Shown here: piece by piece, positions 50,111 through 59,237 of the stretch
Numbering within the stretch: position 1 is the stretch's first letter
How the letters are laid out: the number at the start of each line of letters is the position of its first letter
Source of the DNA: Streptomyces pactum
GTDB lineage: Bacteria > Actinomycetota > Actinomycetes > Streptomycetales > Streptomycetaceae
NCBI RefSeq assembly: GCF_016031615.1
Contig: NZ_JACYXC010000001.1
Span: 5,828,001-5,892,000, forward strand
Length of the DNA stretch: 64,000 nt
Reading direction: 5' to 3'
The notes under the pieces: model-generated
What the model saw: only the letters and a program-made list of their open reading frames with translations
What the model was told of the DNA's origin: nothing
Database searches by the model: none
Made by a program: the position numbers and the translations under genes

Positions 50111-50128
50111 TGCCGCCCGCGGGCGGCA
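50111..50128. terminator. Bidirectional terminator-like palindrome
   Basis: TGCCGCCCGCGGGCGGCA, a perfect 18 bp palindrome between the convergent propeller-like gene and the DUF1330 gene. Confidence 0.6.
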
Positions 50129-50130
50129 GG

Positions 50131-50424
50131 CTACCCGGGCACGCCCTCCGCGAAGAGCATGCGCAGCCGCACCGCGGACCTCCGGATCTCCCGGGCGCGG
50201 GTGTACTCGGGGGAGTCGTACCAGCGGCGGATCGCCTCCATGTCGGGGAACTCGATGACGGTCACCCGGGAGGACTCCCAGGTGCCCTCCACCGCCTCCG
50301 GGGTGGGGCCGGCGACCAGGTACCGGCCGCCGTGGTGGCGGATCGACGGCTCCGCCACCGCGTGGTACTCCAGGGCGGTGGCCTCGTCGAGCACATCGGC
50401 GTCGACGATCACATATGCGGGCAC
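50131..50424 (-). CDS. DUF1330 family protein, 97 aa
   Basis: A small alpha/beta (dimeric ferredoxin-like) protein: PAYVIVDADVLDEATALEYH, AEPSIRHHGGRYLVAGPTPE, ESSRVTVIEFPDMEAIRRWY, DSPEYTRAREIRRSAVRLRM. The order AYxIxD ... GGRYL..G ... EFP..E....WYxSPEY is diagnostic of DUF1330; the biochemical role is not established. The GTG at 50424 is set by GGGAGA seven bases upstream. It stands alone, with the beta-oxidation operon ending convergently on its upstream side. Confidence 0.88.
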   Translation of the reverse strand: MPAYVIVDADVLDEATALEYHAVAEPSIRHHGGRYLVAGPTPEAVEGTWESSRVTVIEFPDMEAIRRWYDSPEYTRAREIRRSAVRLRMLFAEGVPG

Positions 50425-50563
50425 GGCTGTCTCCCGGGGACGGCACGGACGGCGGAACGCCGCTCGGCCGCATTCTGCAACCCTCACACTGGTGTGAAGG
50501 TCAAGTCCTGGTTCCGGGTACGCCGACGGGCCGCACGGAGAGGATCCGTACGGCCCGTCCGGC

Positions 50564-50589
50564 CGGCCGCCCCGGAACCGGGGCGGCCG
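50564..50589 (-). terminator. Terminator of the beta-oxidation operon
   Basis: 12 bp perfect stem CGGCCGCCCCGG / CCGGGGCGGCCG with a 2-nt centre, starting six bases after the stop of the leftward multifunctional gene. Confidence 0.8.
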
Positions 50590-50594
50590 TGCGG

Positions 50595-52724
50595 TCACGC
50601 CGGGACGCTGGCCACGCCCGGGGCGAGGAAGCGCTTGCCGTTCACCCGCTCGGAGACACCCTCACGGTCCAGGTACGGCGTGATGCCGCCCAGGTGGAAG
50701 GGCCAGCCGGCACCGGTGATCAGGCACAGGTCGATGTCCTGCGCCTCGGCCACCACGCCCTCGTCCAGCATCAGGCCGATCTCCTGGGCGACGGCGTCCA
50801 GCACCCGGGCGCGCACCTGCTCCTCGGTCAGCTGCACGTCGCCCTGCTTCAGCAGCGCGGCGACCTCCGGGTCCAGCTCCGGCTTGCCGGAGTCGTAGAC
50901 GTAGAAGCCGCGCTTGCCCGCCTCCACGACTGCCTTGAGGTTCGGCGAGACCGTGAAGCGGTCCGGGAAGGCGCCGTGCAGCGTCTCGGAGACGTGCAGG
51001 CCGATCGCCGGGCCGACCAGCTCCAGCAGCACCAGCGGGGACATCGGCAGGCCGAGCGGCTCCACGGCCCGCTCCGCGACCTCCACCGGGGTGCCCTCGT
51101 CGATGACGTTCTGGATCTCGCCCATGAAGCGGGTGAGGATGCGGTTGACCACGAACGCCGGGGCGTCCTTGACCAGCACACCGGTCTTCTTCAGCTTCCT
51201 GGCGACCGCGAAGGCGGTGGCCAGCGAGGCGTCGTCGGTCCGCTCGCCGCGCACGATCTCCAGCAGCGGCAGCACCGCGACCGGGTTGAAGAAGTGGAAG
51301 CCCACGACCCGCTCGGGGTGCTTGAGCTTCGACGCCATCTCGGTGACCGACAGCGAGGAGGTGTTGGTGGCGAGGACGGCGTGCTCCGGCACGACCGCCT
51401 CGACCTCGGCGAACACCTTCTGCTTGACGCCCATCTCCTCGAACACGGCCTCGATGACGAAGTCCGCGTCCCCGAAGGCGGCGGCCTTGTCCAGCGAGCC
51501 GGTGACGGCCGCCTTGAGGCGGTTCGCCCTGTCCTGGTTGATCCGGCCCTTGAGCAGCAGCTTGTCGATCTCGCCGTGGACGTACCCGACGCCCTTGTCC
51601 ACGCGCTCCTGGTCGATGTCGGTCAGCACGACCGGCACCTCCAGGCGGCGGGCGAACAGCAGCGCCAGCTGGGAGGCCATCAGGCCCGCGCCGACCACGC
51701 CGACCTTGGTCACCGGGCGGGCGAGCGACTTGTCCGGCGCGCCGGCCGGGCGCTTGCCGCGCTTCTGCACCAGGTTGAACGCGTAGATGCCGCTGCGCAG
51801 CTCGCCGCCCATGATCAGGTCAGCCAGGGCCTGGTCCTCGGCGTCGAAGCCCTGCCGCAGGTCGCCGTTCTTCGCCGCCGCGATGATGTCCAGCGCCCGG
51901 TACGCGGCCGGGGCCGCGCCGTGCACCTTGGAGTCGGCGAACGCCCGGCCGGCCTCGACCGCCCGGTCCCACGCCTCGCCGCGGTCCACCTCCGGCCGGG
52001 CCACCTCGATCTCGCCCTTGAGGACGGAGGCGGTCCAGATCAGCGACTGCTCCAGGAAGTCGGCGCCCTCGAAGATCGCGTCCGCGATCCCCAGCTCGTG
52101 CACCTGGACGCCCTTGAGCTGACGGTTCTGGTTGAGGGCGTTCTCGATGACGACCTTGACCGCGCGGTCCGCGCCGATCAGGTTCGGCAGCAGGGTGCAG
52201 CCGCCCCAGCCGGGCACCAGGCCGAGGAAGACCTCGGGCAGCGAGAACGCCGGCAGCGAGGCGGAGACGGTGCGGTAGGCGCAGTGCAGACCGACCTCGA
52301 CACCGCCGCCCATCGCCGCGCCGTTGTAGTAGGCGAAGGTCGGCACGGCCAGCGACGACAGCCGCTTGAACACGTCGTGGCCGCCCTTGCCGATGGCCAG
52401 CGCGTCCTCGCGGCGCCCGAGCAGCTCCACGCCCTTGAGGTCGGCGCCGACGGCGAAGATGAACGGCTTGCCGGTGAGGCCCACGCCGACGATCTCGCCG
52501 GCCGCGGCCTCCCGCTCCACCTGGTCCAGCGCGCCGTCCAGGTTGGCCAGCGACTGCGGGCCGAAGGTGGTCGGCTTGGTGTGGTCCAGGCCGTTGTCGA
52601 GCGTGATGAGCGCGAAGCGGCCCGCGCCGCCCGGCAGGTCGAGGTGGCGGACGTGCGCCTGGGTGACGACCTCGTCCGGGAACAGCTCGGCGGCGCCCTT
52701 GAGAAGCTCGGCGGTGGATGTCAC
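50595..52724 (-). CDS. fadB: Fatty-acid oxidation multifunctional protein (enoyl-CoA hydratase / 3-hydroxyacyl-CoA dehydrogenase)
   Basis: A 709-residue trifunctional-type alpha subunit. Residues about 20-310 are the hydratase domain (GVGLTGKPFIFAVGADLKGV, YYNGAAMGGGVEVGLHCAYR, LPEVFLGLVPGWGGCTLLPN). Residues about 335-515 bind NAD (KVGVVGAGLMASQLALLFAR; here GAGLMA replaces the usual GAGIMG) and carry the catalytic His in VGFHFFNPVAVLPLLEIVRG. The C-terminal domains follow (VVNRILTRFMGEIQNVIDEG, DLCLITGAGWPFHLGGITPY). The GTG at 52724 overlaps the thiolase stop by four bases, so the two subunits are co-translated. A terminator hairpin begins six bases past the stop. Its role is cytosolic beta-oxidation of long-chain acyl-CoA. 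Confidence 0.93.
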   Translation of the reverse strand: MTSTAELLKGAAELFPDEVVTQAHVRHLDLPGGAGRFALITLDNGLDHTKPTTFGPQSLANLDGALDQVEREAAAGEIVGVGLTGKPFIFAVGADLKGVELLGRREDALAIGKGGHDVFKRLSSLAVPTFAYYNGAAMGGGVEVGLHCAYRTVSASLPAFSLPEVFLGLVPGWGGCTLLPNLIGADRAVKVVIENALNQNRQLKGVQVHELGIADAIFEGADFLEQSLIWTASVLKGEIEVARPEVDRGEAWDRAVEAGRAFADSKVHGAAPAAYRALDIIAAAKNGDLRQGFDAEDQALADLIMGGELRSGIYAFNLVQKRGKRPAGAPDKSLARPVTKVGVVGAGLMASQLALLFARRLEVPVVLTDIDQERVDKGVGYVHGEIDKLLLKGRINQDRANRLKAAVTGSLDKAAAFGDADFVIEAVFEEMGVKQKVFAEVEAVVPEHAVLATNTSSLSVTEMASKLKHPERVVGFHFFNPVAVLPLLEIVRGERTDDASLATAFAVARKLKKTGVLVKDAPAFVVNRILTRFMGEIQNVIDEGTPVEVAERAVEPLGLPMSPLVLLELVGPAIGLHVSETLHGAFPDRFTVSPNLKAVVEAGKRGFYVYDSGKPELDPEVAALLKQGDVQLTEEQVRARVLDAVAQEIGLMLDEGVVAEAQDIDLCLITGAGWPFHLGGITPYLDREGVSERVNGKRFLAPGVASVPA

Positions 52725-53941
52725 TTGCTGCCTCCGTCGAAGTGCGGGTTCTCCCAGATCACGGTGCCGCCCATGCCGAACCCGACGCACATGGTGGTGA
52801 TGCCGTAGCGGACGTGCGGCTGCTCCTCGAACTGCCGCGCCAGCTGGGTCATCAGGCGCACGCCGGAGGACGCCAGCGGGTGGCCGAAGGCGATCGCGCC
52901 GCCGTACTGGTTGACGCGCGGGTCGTCGTCGGCGATGCCGTAGTGGTCCAGCAGCGCCAGGACCTGCACGGCGAACGCCTCGTTGATCTCGAACAGGCCG
53001 ATGTCGTCGATCGACAGACCGGCCTTGGCCAGCGCCTTCTCGGTGGCCGGCACCGGGCCGATGCCCATGACCTCCGGCTCCACGCCCGCGAAGGCGTAGG
53101 AGACCAGCCGCATCTTGACCGGCAGGCCCAGCTCGCGCGCCACGTCCTCGGCGGCGATCAGCGAGGCGGTGGCGCCGTCGTTGAGGCCGGCCGCGTTGCC
53201 CGCGGTGACCCGGCCGTGCGGGCGGAACGGGGTCTTCAGGCCGGCCAGGTTCTCCAGCGTGGTGCCCGGGCGCATCGGCTCGTCGGCGGTGGCCAGGCCC
53301 CAGCCGGTCTCGCCGCCCTCGGGGTTGGTGCGGCGCACCGAGATCGGCACCAGATCGGGCTGGATCTTGCCGTTGGCGTACGCCTTGGCAGCCTTCTCCT
53401 GCGAGCGGACCGCGAACTCGTCGGCGCGCTGCTTGGTGATGTGCGGCAGGCGGTCGTGGAGGTTCTCCGCGGTCATGCCCATGAAGAGCGCGGACTCGTC
53501 GACCAGCTTCTCCGACACGAAGCGCGGGTTGGGGTCGACGCCCTCGCCCATCGGGTGGCGGCCCATGTGCTCGACACCGCCGGCCACCACGATGTCGTAG
53601 GCGCCGAAGGCGATGGACCCGGCGGTGGTGGTCACCGCGGTCATCGCACCGGCGCACATGCGGTCGATGGAGTAGCCCGGCACCGACTGGGGCAGCCCGG
53701 CGAGGATGCCCGCGGTGCGGCCCAGCGTCAGACCCTGGTCGCCGATCTGGGTGGTGGCGGCGATGGCCACCTCGTCGATACGGGCGGGGTCCAGGTCCGG
53801 GTTGCGGCGCAGCAGCTCCCGGATGCACTTGACGACCAGATCGTCGGCGCGGGTCTCGTGGTAGATGCCCTTCGGGCCCGCCTTGCCGAATGGGGTCCGG
53901 ACGCCGTCGACGAAGACGACGTCCCTAGCGGTACGAGGCAC
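52721..53941 (-). CDS. fadA: Acetyl-CoA C-acyltransferase (3-ketoacyl-CoA thiolase)
   Basis: A 406-residue thiolase. Nucleophile Cys about residue 95 in YSIDRMCAGAMTAVTTTAGS, NEAFAVQVLALLDHYG, His in GGAIAFGHPLASSGVRLMTQ, and second Cys in TTMCVGFGMGGTVIWE. It removes acetyl-CoA units in beta-oxidation and forms a complex with the multifunctional protein encoded next. The GTG at 53941 is chosen because GGAGGAGA lies seven bases upstream and the sequence VPRTARDVVFVDGVRTPF is the normal start. It is first gene of a two-gene operon; upstream lies a 763 bp gene-free stretch. Confidence 0.93.
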   Translation of the reverse strand: MPRTARDVVFVDGVRTPFGKAGPKGIYHETRADDLVVKCIRELLRRNPDLDPARIDEVAIAATTQIGDQGLTLGRTAGILAGLPQSVPGYSIDRMCAGAMTAVTTTAGSIAFGAYDIVVAGGVEHMGRHPMGEGVDPNPRFVSEKLVDESALFMGMTAENLHDRLPHITKQRADEFAVRSQEKAAKAYANGKIQPDLVPISVRRTNPEGGETGWGLATADEPMRPGTTLENLAGLKTPFRPHGRVTAGNAAGLNDGATASLIAAEDVARELGLPVKMRLVSYAFAGVEPEVMGIGPVPATEKALAKAGLSIDDIGLFEINEAFAVQVLALLDHYGIADDDPRVNQYGGAIAFGHPLASSGVRLMTQLARQFEEQPHVRYGITTMCVGFGMGGTVIWENPHFDGGSK

Positions 53942-54704
53942 GTTGGCTCTCCTCCAGGTGCGGGGTGGCACTGCTGCGGGCACGCGTTCGGCGCGCCGAC
54001 AGGCCACATGCTACTTGTGGGTAACCAAGCTGCCCAGTCCCCGGCACGGGAGCGGTGAACGTCACACGGAGAGTTACCACCGCCGGACCGGGGCGACACC
54101 GGCGCGGTGTGTGGCGCGGGAGCGCGGGGGCGGGCGCCGGGCGTGCCGGGGCACCGGCGCGCCGCAGGTGGGGACGGACGGGGAGCGCGGGGGCCCGGCG
54201 CCCGAGCCGGGGCCGGGCCCGGCCCCGGGGACCGGGTGGGGCGGGGTGACCGGGGGCGGGTGTGCCGTACGGGATGTGGAGGGTCGGCGCCGGACGGGAT
54301 GCGGGGGCGCCGGGCGCAGGGCGGGGGAGTGGTGGGCACCGGAGGGCGCGGGGGGCGTGGTGCCGGGCGTGGTCCTGGGGCGCCGGACGGGAGCGCCGGG
54401 CGGGGGGCGCCGACGGCCGGGGGCCGGGCCGGGCCCGTGGGCGCGGGCGGGCGGACCTGCCGGGCAGGCCGGCCGGGGCGGGCCGGAGAAGGCGGCTCGG
54501 GCCGTCCGGCGCCGGCCCGTGCCGCGCCCACGGGCCGGCGCCGGAGCGGCCGCGGTGGGGCGTACGTCGTGGGCGGCCGGCCGCGTGGGGGGCGGGGTGG
54601 GGACCGGCGCGGGCGCACCGGGGTGGTGGACGCCCGCGGGGGTGCCGCGCGCGGGCGCGCGAGCGGTGGACCGCCGCCGGCCGGGGCGGTCCACGCGCGT
54701 CGCG
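53942..54704. other. 763 bp gene-free stretch between the thiolase and RNase D
   Basis: From 53942 to about 54080 the DNA is of mixed composition (GTGGGTAACCAAGCTGCC) and should hold the thiolase promoter. From 54090 to 54690 it is extremely G-rich on the plus strand. Short G-tract words such as CGGGGCGCGGGGG recur, but no ordered repeat, palindrome or credible gene is visible. Open frames here have no similarity to anything I know and a composition dominated by Gly/Arg/Pro/Ala. Confidence 0.6.
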
Positions 54705-55991
54705 TCAGTCGACGGTCGCCGAGAGCGCGGCCGTGAGCACCGGCGCGACCTGCTCGACCTGCCAGCGCCGGGCGCCGAGGGCGGCCAGCGCGTGGGACAC
54801 GGTCTCCTCCGACACCTCGGTCGGCGGCTCCCAGCACAGCCGCCGGACCGAGTCCGGGGCGATCAGGTTCTCCTGGGGCATGGACAGCCGCTCGGCGTGG
54901 GCCGCCACCGCCGCGCGGGCCACCGTCAGCCGGGCGGCGGCGGCCGGGTCCTTGTCGGCCCAGGCACGCGGCGGCGGGGGGCCGGTGACCGGCTGGCCGG
55001 GCTGCGGGAGCTCGCTGTCCGGCAGTGCCCGGGCGCGGTCGATGGCGGCCTGCCACTGGTCCAGCTGGCGGCGCCCGGCGCGGTTGCCGAAACCGTTCAG
55101 CGCGGCGAGCGCCCGGGTGTTGCCGGGCAGGGCCAGCGCCGCCTCGATGATCGCGGCGTCGCCGAGGACCTTGCCGGGGGAGATGTCCCGGCGCTGGGCG
55201 ATGGAGTCCCGCAGCGTCCACAGCTCGCGCACCACCGCCATCTGGCGGCGGCGCCGCACCCGGTGCATCCCGGAGGTGCGCCGCCAGGGGTCCTTGCGGG
55301 GCGCCGGCGGCGGGGCGGCGGCGATGGCGGCGAACTCCTCCAGGGCCCACTCCAGCTTCCCCTGCCGGGTCAGCTCCTCCTCCAGCGCGTCCCGCAGGTC
55401 CACCAGCAGCTCGACGTCGAGCGCGGCGTAGCGGAGCCAGGGTTCGGGCAGCGGGCGGGTGGACCAGTCCACCGCGGAGTGGCCCTTCTCCAGGGAGTAG
55501 CCGAGGACGGTCTCCACCATGGCGCCCAGGCCCACCCGGGCGAACCCGGCGAGCCGGCCGGCCAGCTCGGTGTCGAAGAGGCGGTCGGGCACCATGCCTA
55601 TGTCCCGCAGGCACGGCAGGTCCTGGGTGGCGGCGTGCAGGACCCACTCGGTGCCGGCGAGCGCGGCGCCCAGGCCCGACAGGTCCGGGCAGCCGACCGG
55701 GTCGATCAGCGCGGTGCCCGCCCCGGCGCGTCGCAGCTGGACGAGGTAGGCGCGCTGGCCGTAGCGGTAGCCGGAGGCGCGCTCGGCGTCCACCGCGACC
55801 GGGCCGTGCCCGGCCGCGAAGGCCGCGACGACCTCGTCGAGGGCGGCCTGGTCGGCGACCACCGGCGGGATGCCGTCGCGGGGCTCCAGCAGGGGGGTCG
55901 GCACCTCTGGGGCTGCGACGCCGTCACCCGGAGGAGCGCCCCCGGTGGTTCGCAGTGTCGTGTCTGCTGCGGTCTTATGGGCGTCGGTCAC
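54705..55991 (-). CDS. rnd: Ribonuclease D-type 3'-5' exoribonuclease (HRDC domain)
   Basis: A 428-residue protein. The DEDD exonuclease domain has motif I VAVDAERASGYRYG (Asp/Glu about residues 68-70), motif II LHAATQDLPCLRDI (Asp) and motif III RYAALDVELLVDLRDALEEE (Tyr and Asp). An HRDC domain follows (VRELWTLRDSIAQRRDISPG, about 245-320). It should trim tRNA and other stable RNA 3' ends. The C-terminal third (from about 330) is the extended actinobacterial type ending EQVAPVLTAALSATVD. GTG start at 55991 (VTDAHKTAAD); no clear ribosome-binding site. The product is separate from the LuxR-type gene upstream on the same strand, 184 bp away. Confidence 0.9.
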   Translation of the reverse strand: MTDAHKTAADTTLRTTGGAPPGDGVAAPEVPTPLLEPRDGIPPVVADQAALDEVVAAFAAGHGPVAVDAERASGYRYGQRAYLVQLRRAGAGTALIDPVGCPDLSGLGAALAGTEWVLHAATQDLPCLRDIGMVPDRLFDTELAGRLAGFARVGLGAMVETVLGYSLEKGHSAVDWSTRPLPEPWLRYAALDVELLVDLRDALEEELTRQGKLEWALEEFAAIAAAPPPAPRKDPWRRTSGMHRVRRRRQMAVVRELWTLRDSIAQRRDISPGKVLGDAAIIEAALALPGNTRALAALNGFGNRAGRRQLDQWQAAIDRARALPDSELPQPGQPVTGPPPPRAWADKDPAAAARLTVARAAVAAHAERLSMPQENLIAPDSVRRLCWEPPTEVSEETVSHALAALGARRWQVEQVAPVLTAALSATVD

Positions 55992-56174
55992 CGGTCAAGG
56001 GTATCTGTGCGGACGGGCGGTACAGGGCGCCCGCCGACGGAACGTTCCGTCGGCGGGCGGCAGAGAGGTCGGTCGGAGGGGCTGCCGGAGGGGTACCGCG
56101 CGGTTCCGGTCCGTCACGGACGGGGGTGCCGCGGCGGGGGAGAGGGCAGGGCCGGCGGGCTGTGGTCGTCGGGG

Positions 56175-56837
56175 TCAGTGGATGATTCCGGTGCGCAGGG
56201 CGACGGCGACCATGCCGGCCCGGTCACCGGTGCCCAGCTTGCGGGCGATGCGCGCCAGATGGCTCTTGACGGTGAGCGCGGACAGGCCCATCGAGACGCC
56301 GATGGCCTTGTTCGACTGGCCCTCCGCCACCAGCCGGAGCACCTCCACCTCCCGCCCGGACAGTTCCCGGAAGCCCCCCGGGTGCCCCGGCGCGCCGGGC
56401 GGGCGGCGGTGCAGCCGGGCGGCGGCGGCTCCGATGGGGGCGGCGCCGGGGCGGCCCGGCAGGCCCAGGTTGGTACGGGTGCCGGTGACCACATAGCCCT
56501 TGACGCCGCCGGCCAGGGCGTTGCGTACCGCCCCGATGTCGTCGGCGGCCGAGAGCGCCAGCCCGTTGGGCCAGCCCGCGGCGCGGGTCTCGGAGAGCAG
56601 GGTGAGCCCCGAGCCGTCGGGAAGGTGGACGTCGGCGACGCAGATGTCGCGCGGGTTGCTGATCCGGGGGCGTGCCTCGGCGATCGACGACGCCTCGATC
56701 ACATCGCGTACGCCGAGCGCCCACAGGTGGCGGGTGACGGTGGAGCGGACACGGGGGTCGGCGACCACGACCATCGCCGTCGGCTTGTTCGGACGGTAGG
56801 CGACCAGGCTGGACGGTTGCTCAAGGAGAACAGACAC
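56175..56837 (-). CDS. LuxR-type response regulator
   Basis: A 220-residue regulator: a receiver-like domain (PTAMVVVADPRVRSTVTRHL, CVADVHLPDGSGLTLLSETR with the probable phospho-acceptor Asp, GGVKGYVVTG with Lys), a Pro/Arg-rich linker, and a C-terminal helix-turn-helix (LSGREVEVLRLVAEGQSNKA, MGLSALTVKSHLARIARKLG). The acidic pair at the receiver start is reduced to one Asp, so phosphorylation may be atypical. No kinase gene is adjacent. The GTG at 56837 has AGGAGG five bases upstream. Orthologues sit at this same place between RNase D and hemE in Streptomyces, as I recall. Confidence 0.92.
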   Translation of the reverse strand: MSVLLEQPSSLVAYRPNKPTAMVVVADPRVRSTVTRHLWALGVRDVIEASSIAEARPRISNPRDICVADVHLPDGSGLTLLSETRAAGWPNGLALSAADDIGAVRNALAGGVKGYVVTGTRTNLGLPGRPGAAPIGAAAARLHRRPPGAPGHPGGFRELSGREVEVLRLVAEGQSNKAIGVSMGLSALTVKSHLARIARKLGTGDRAGMVAVALRTGIIH

Positions 56838-58486
56838 CAGGCCTCCTGAAGGGAGTTGGGTGTGGGGACGGGTCACCAGGTGCTTCGGCACCCGTACGGC
56901 CCTCCTTTAGGGGATGATCACGATCGAGTGAGTAACAATTCGGACAATTAGGACGACTGCTCGACCGGTGTCAGCGACCCGCGAAACCGGCCCCGACCGC
57001 CGACACGCTCCGCTGACCAGCGGTTTTTCCGGCACCGCGGCGCACCGGCGGAGCGACCGGGCGGCCGGGCCGCGCCGGGAGCGGGCCGGGCCGGAGCGCC
57101 CGGGGCACACCCGTCGCGGCGGGGCGTGGAGGGCGGCGCCGGTACGCCACCGCGCCGCGCGCGGGGCCCGCGGGCGGGGCCTGCCCCGCCCCGGCCGCCG
57201 GGGCGGACGCCGCCGGACGGCTGCCGACGCACGCGGGGGCGCGGTGCGGCGCCGCCGGCCGCCGCCGATGGTCCGGGCGGCGGCGGGTGCGGGCCGCGCG
57301 GTGGCCCGGGCGGGCCCCGCCGTGCGGCCGGGTGCCGCCCGCCGGCGCCGCGACGAACGCGGGCGCGCGGTCCCGCGTCACCGCCGCGCCGCGCGCGGTC
57401 CCCTGGGGGGCGGGTGGCCCGCCCGGTCCGGCGGAGCGGATACGGCCGGCCTCCCGCCGGGGTCGCCGGCCGGTGCGCGCGGTCGCGGCGGGTGGCGAGC
57501 GACGGTCGTGAGGGTGCGTGCGGTCGGCGGGAGGCGGTCGGCGGGCCCGAGGGCGGCGGTTCGGCGGGGGGGCGGGGGAGGTGCCGGGGGCTGCTCCGGG
57601 GCGCGGGCCGGACGGCTGCGGTGCGGAGGCGGGTGTGGTGCCGGGGCTGCTCCGGCGCGGCGGGGGGCGGACGGCTGCGGTGCGGGGTACGTGCGGCGGG
57701 CGTGGCGGTCCCGGTGCTGGCCGGAGTTTGCCGGCGACGGTCGTGCGGGCGGAGTCCCGGGCGGGAGGGGGTCTGCTCCGGGGCGGCGGGGGCGGAAGAA
57801 CGCCGCAGCACGGCTGCGGTGCGGGGTACGTGCGGCGGGCATGGCGGTCCGGGGGCCCGCCGGAATCTGCCGACAGGGACGGCCGTGCGGGAGGGGCCCA
57901 GGGCGGAGGGGGGCTGCGACCGGCGGTGCGGGGGCCATGGGGGGTGCGCGTCGCCGGATCGCGCGCACGAGGCCTGGCGGTGGTGCCCGGTGGGTACGAG
58001 GGCCCGGTCGCCGCGACGCCGGACCGACCGTCTCCTGGCCGGTGTGCCCCGCCCCAATTCCGGTCCGCCATGCGGATACCGGGGCCCCTTGTCCCCGCCC
58101 GTGCCGCTGCCCCGTGGCTGTGACCGGCCCGCAGGCCCGTCCCCGCGACCGGCCCGCATGCCTCATCGCCGGTCCACGGGACGGACCCTCGCTCCGGCCC
58201 CCGTAGGTCCGCCCCGGGCGCCCCGGGCACCGGGGCCGGCGCGCATGCCCGGCCCCGGCCCGGTGCCCGCGAGCCGGGAGGCCGGCCCCCGCCCGGGGGC
58301 TGGGCGGCCCCGGGCACGGCGTCCGGCGCCGGGTGCGCCTCGCGTCCGTACCCGCGGACCCGCGGACCCGCAGACCCGTGAACCGCGGACCGGGCGGCCC
58401 GGCCGGGCATCCCGTGGCACGTCCAGGCACCCCGCACCCCGCGGCCCGAGCGCCCAGGCTGACCGGGCGTGGGCCGGGCGCCGGGG
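56838..58486. other. 1.6 kb gene-free, repeat-containing stretch
   Basis: 56838-56945 is of mixed composition (GATCACGATCGAGTGAGTAACAATTCGG...) and must hold the promoter of the LuxR-type gene. From about 57010 to 58480 the DNA is extremely GC-rich, with long open frames on both strands that look non-coding: composition is dominated by Pro/Arg/Gly/Ala, no domain is recognised, and there is no clean start. A degenerate direct-repeat array lies at 57590-57915. Many CCGCGGACCCG-type words occur at 58355-58400. No RNA gene is recognised. Confidence 0.55.
57590..57915 (+). repeat. Degenerate direct repeats with a GGTGCGGGGTACGTGCGGCGGGC core
   Basis: CGGCTGCGGTGCGGGGTACG followed by TGCGGCGGGC[G/A]TGGCGGTCC occurs twice about 150 bp apart (near 57672-57711 and 57811-57850). 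Shorter words, GGACGGCTGCGGTGCGG and CTGCTCCGG(GGC)GCGG, occur three to four times between 57590 and 57830. The copies are separated by sequence that also shows partial similarity (GCCGGAGTTTGCCG... and GCCGGAATCTGCCG...), so the period is about 140-150 bp. Confidence 0.55.
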
Positions 58487-59146
58487 TCAGCGGGGGCGGG
58501 GGCCGCGGCGCTGCGGCAGCGGCACCACGCCCGGCTCCTGCCCCTGGGCCGGCGGCAGCCCCGCGATCTGGCACAGCACGTCGCACCAGGCCGCCAGGTG
58601 CGCCGCGGTGTCCGGCACCCCCGCGGCGTCGGAGGGCGTCCAGGAGGCGCGGATCTCGATCCGGGTGGACGGTTCGCGGTCGCCCAGCCCGCCGAAGTGG
58701 TGGGAGGCGGCCAGCGTCACCGTGCCGCTGGGCTCCAGGTACTCCACCCGGCGCCCCTGGAGCGCCCCGGTCAGCCACGACCAGCACACCTCCGGCAGCA
58801 GCGGGTCCGCGGCCATCTCCGGCTCCAGCTCGGCGTGGACCAGCGTCACCAGCCGGAAGGTGCCGCGCCAGGACTCGTGCCCCTCCGGGTCGTGCAGCAG
58901 GATCAGCCGGCCCTCGGCCAGCTCCGTCCCGCCGTCGTCCTCCGCGTCGTCGGCCGCCACCACCGCCTCCAGCGCGTACGCGAAGGGCGCCAGCCGGCGC
59001 GGCGGCGGGGTGGGGTCCAGTTCCACCTCGGCCCGCGGCCGTACGCCGCGCAGTCCGGCGACCGCGTGCCGGAAGGCCAGTGGGGCGCCGTCCCGCCCTC
59101 CCGTGCTGTCCGCGCCGTCCGCAAGGTGTCCCTGAGCCGCTGCCAT
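58487..59146 (-). CDS. DUF3000 family protein
   Basis: A 219-residue actinobacterial protein recognised from its blocks FRHAVAGLRGVRPRAEVELD, PPRRLAPFAYALEAVVAADD, RLILLHDPEGHESWRGTFRL, VTLVHAELEPEMAADPLLPE, CWSWLTGALQGRRVEYLEPS and RIEIRASWTPSDA. It has no signal peptide and is presumed cytosolic; the function is unknown. It is conserved directly upstream of and divergent from hemE in Streptomyces. The ATG at 59146 is preferred over upstream GTG codons because the divergent promoter must lie between 59147 and 59237. A TAGTCT -10-like hexamer stands eight bases before it, suggesting a leaderless message. Confidence 0.88.
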   Translation of the reverse strand: MAAAQGHLADGADSTGGRDGAPLAFRHAVAGLRGVRPRAEVELDPTPPPRRLAPFAYALEAVVAADDAEDDGGTELAEGRLILLHDPEGHESWRGTFRLVTLVHAELEPEMAADPLLPEVCWSWLTGALQGRRVEYLEPSGTVTLAASHHFGGLGDREPSTRIEIRASWTPSDAAGVPDTAAHLAAWCDVLCQIAGLPPAQGQEPGVVPLPQRRGPRPR

Positions 59147-59237
59147 GCCCGGAAGACTAGGCGTTCGAGACCCCCGTGCGAGGTAGGCACACCAGGGTTG
59201 GCGGGTCACTCGTTCGGCCCGTGCGAAGATTTAGGAC

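Noticed and set aside
54074..54694. Open frames on both strands in the G-rich gap between thiolase and RNase D
   Set aside because: Both strands are open because stop codons are rare at this GC content; no start signal, motif or codon pattern supports a gene.
57126..59135. Plus-strand frame of 669 codons between the LuxR-type gene and hemE
   Set aside because: It runs antisense through the conserved DUF3000 gene, is composed almost only of Arg/Gly/Ala/Pro, and has no domain; other frames there are equally open, as expected for about 80% GC.
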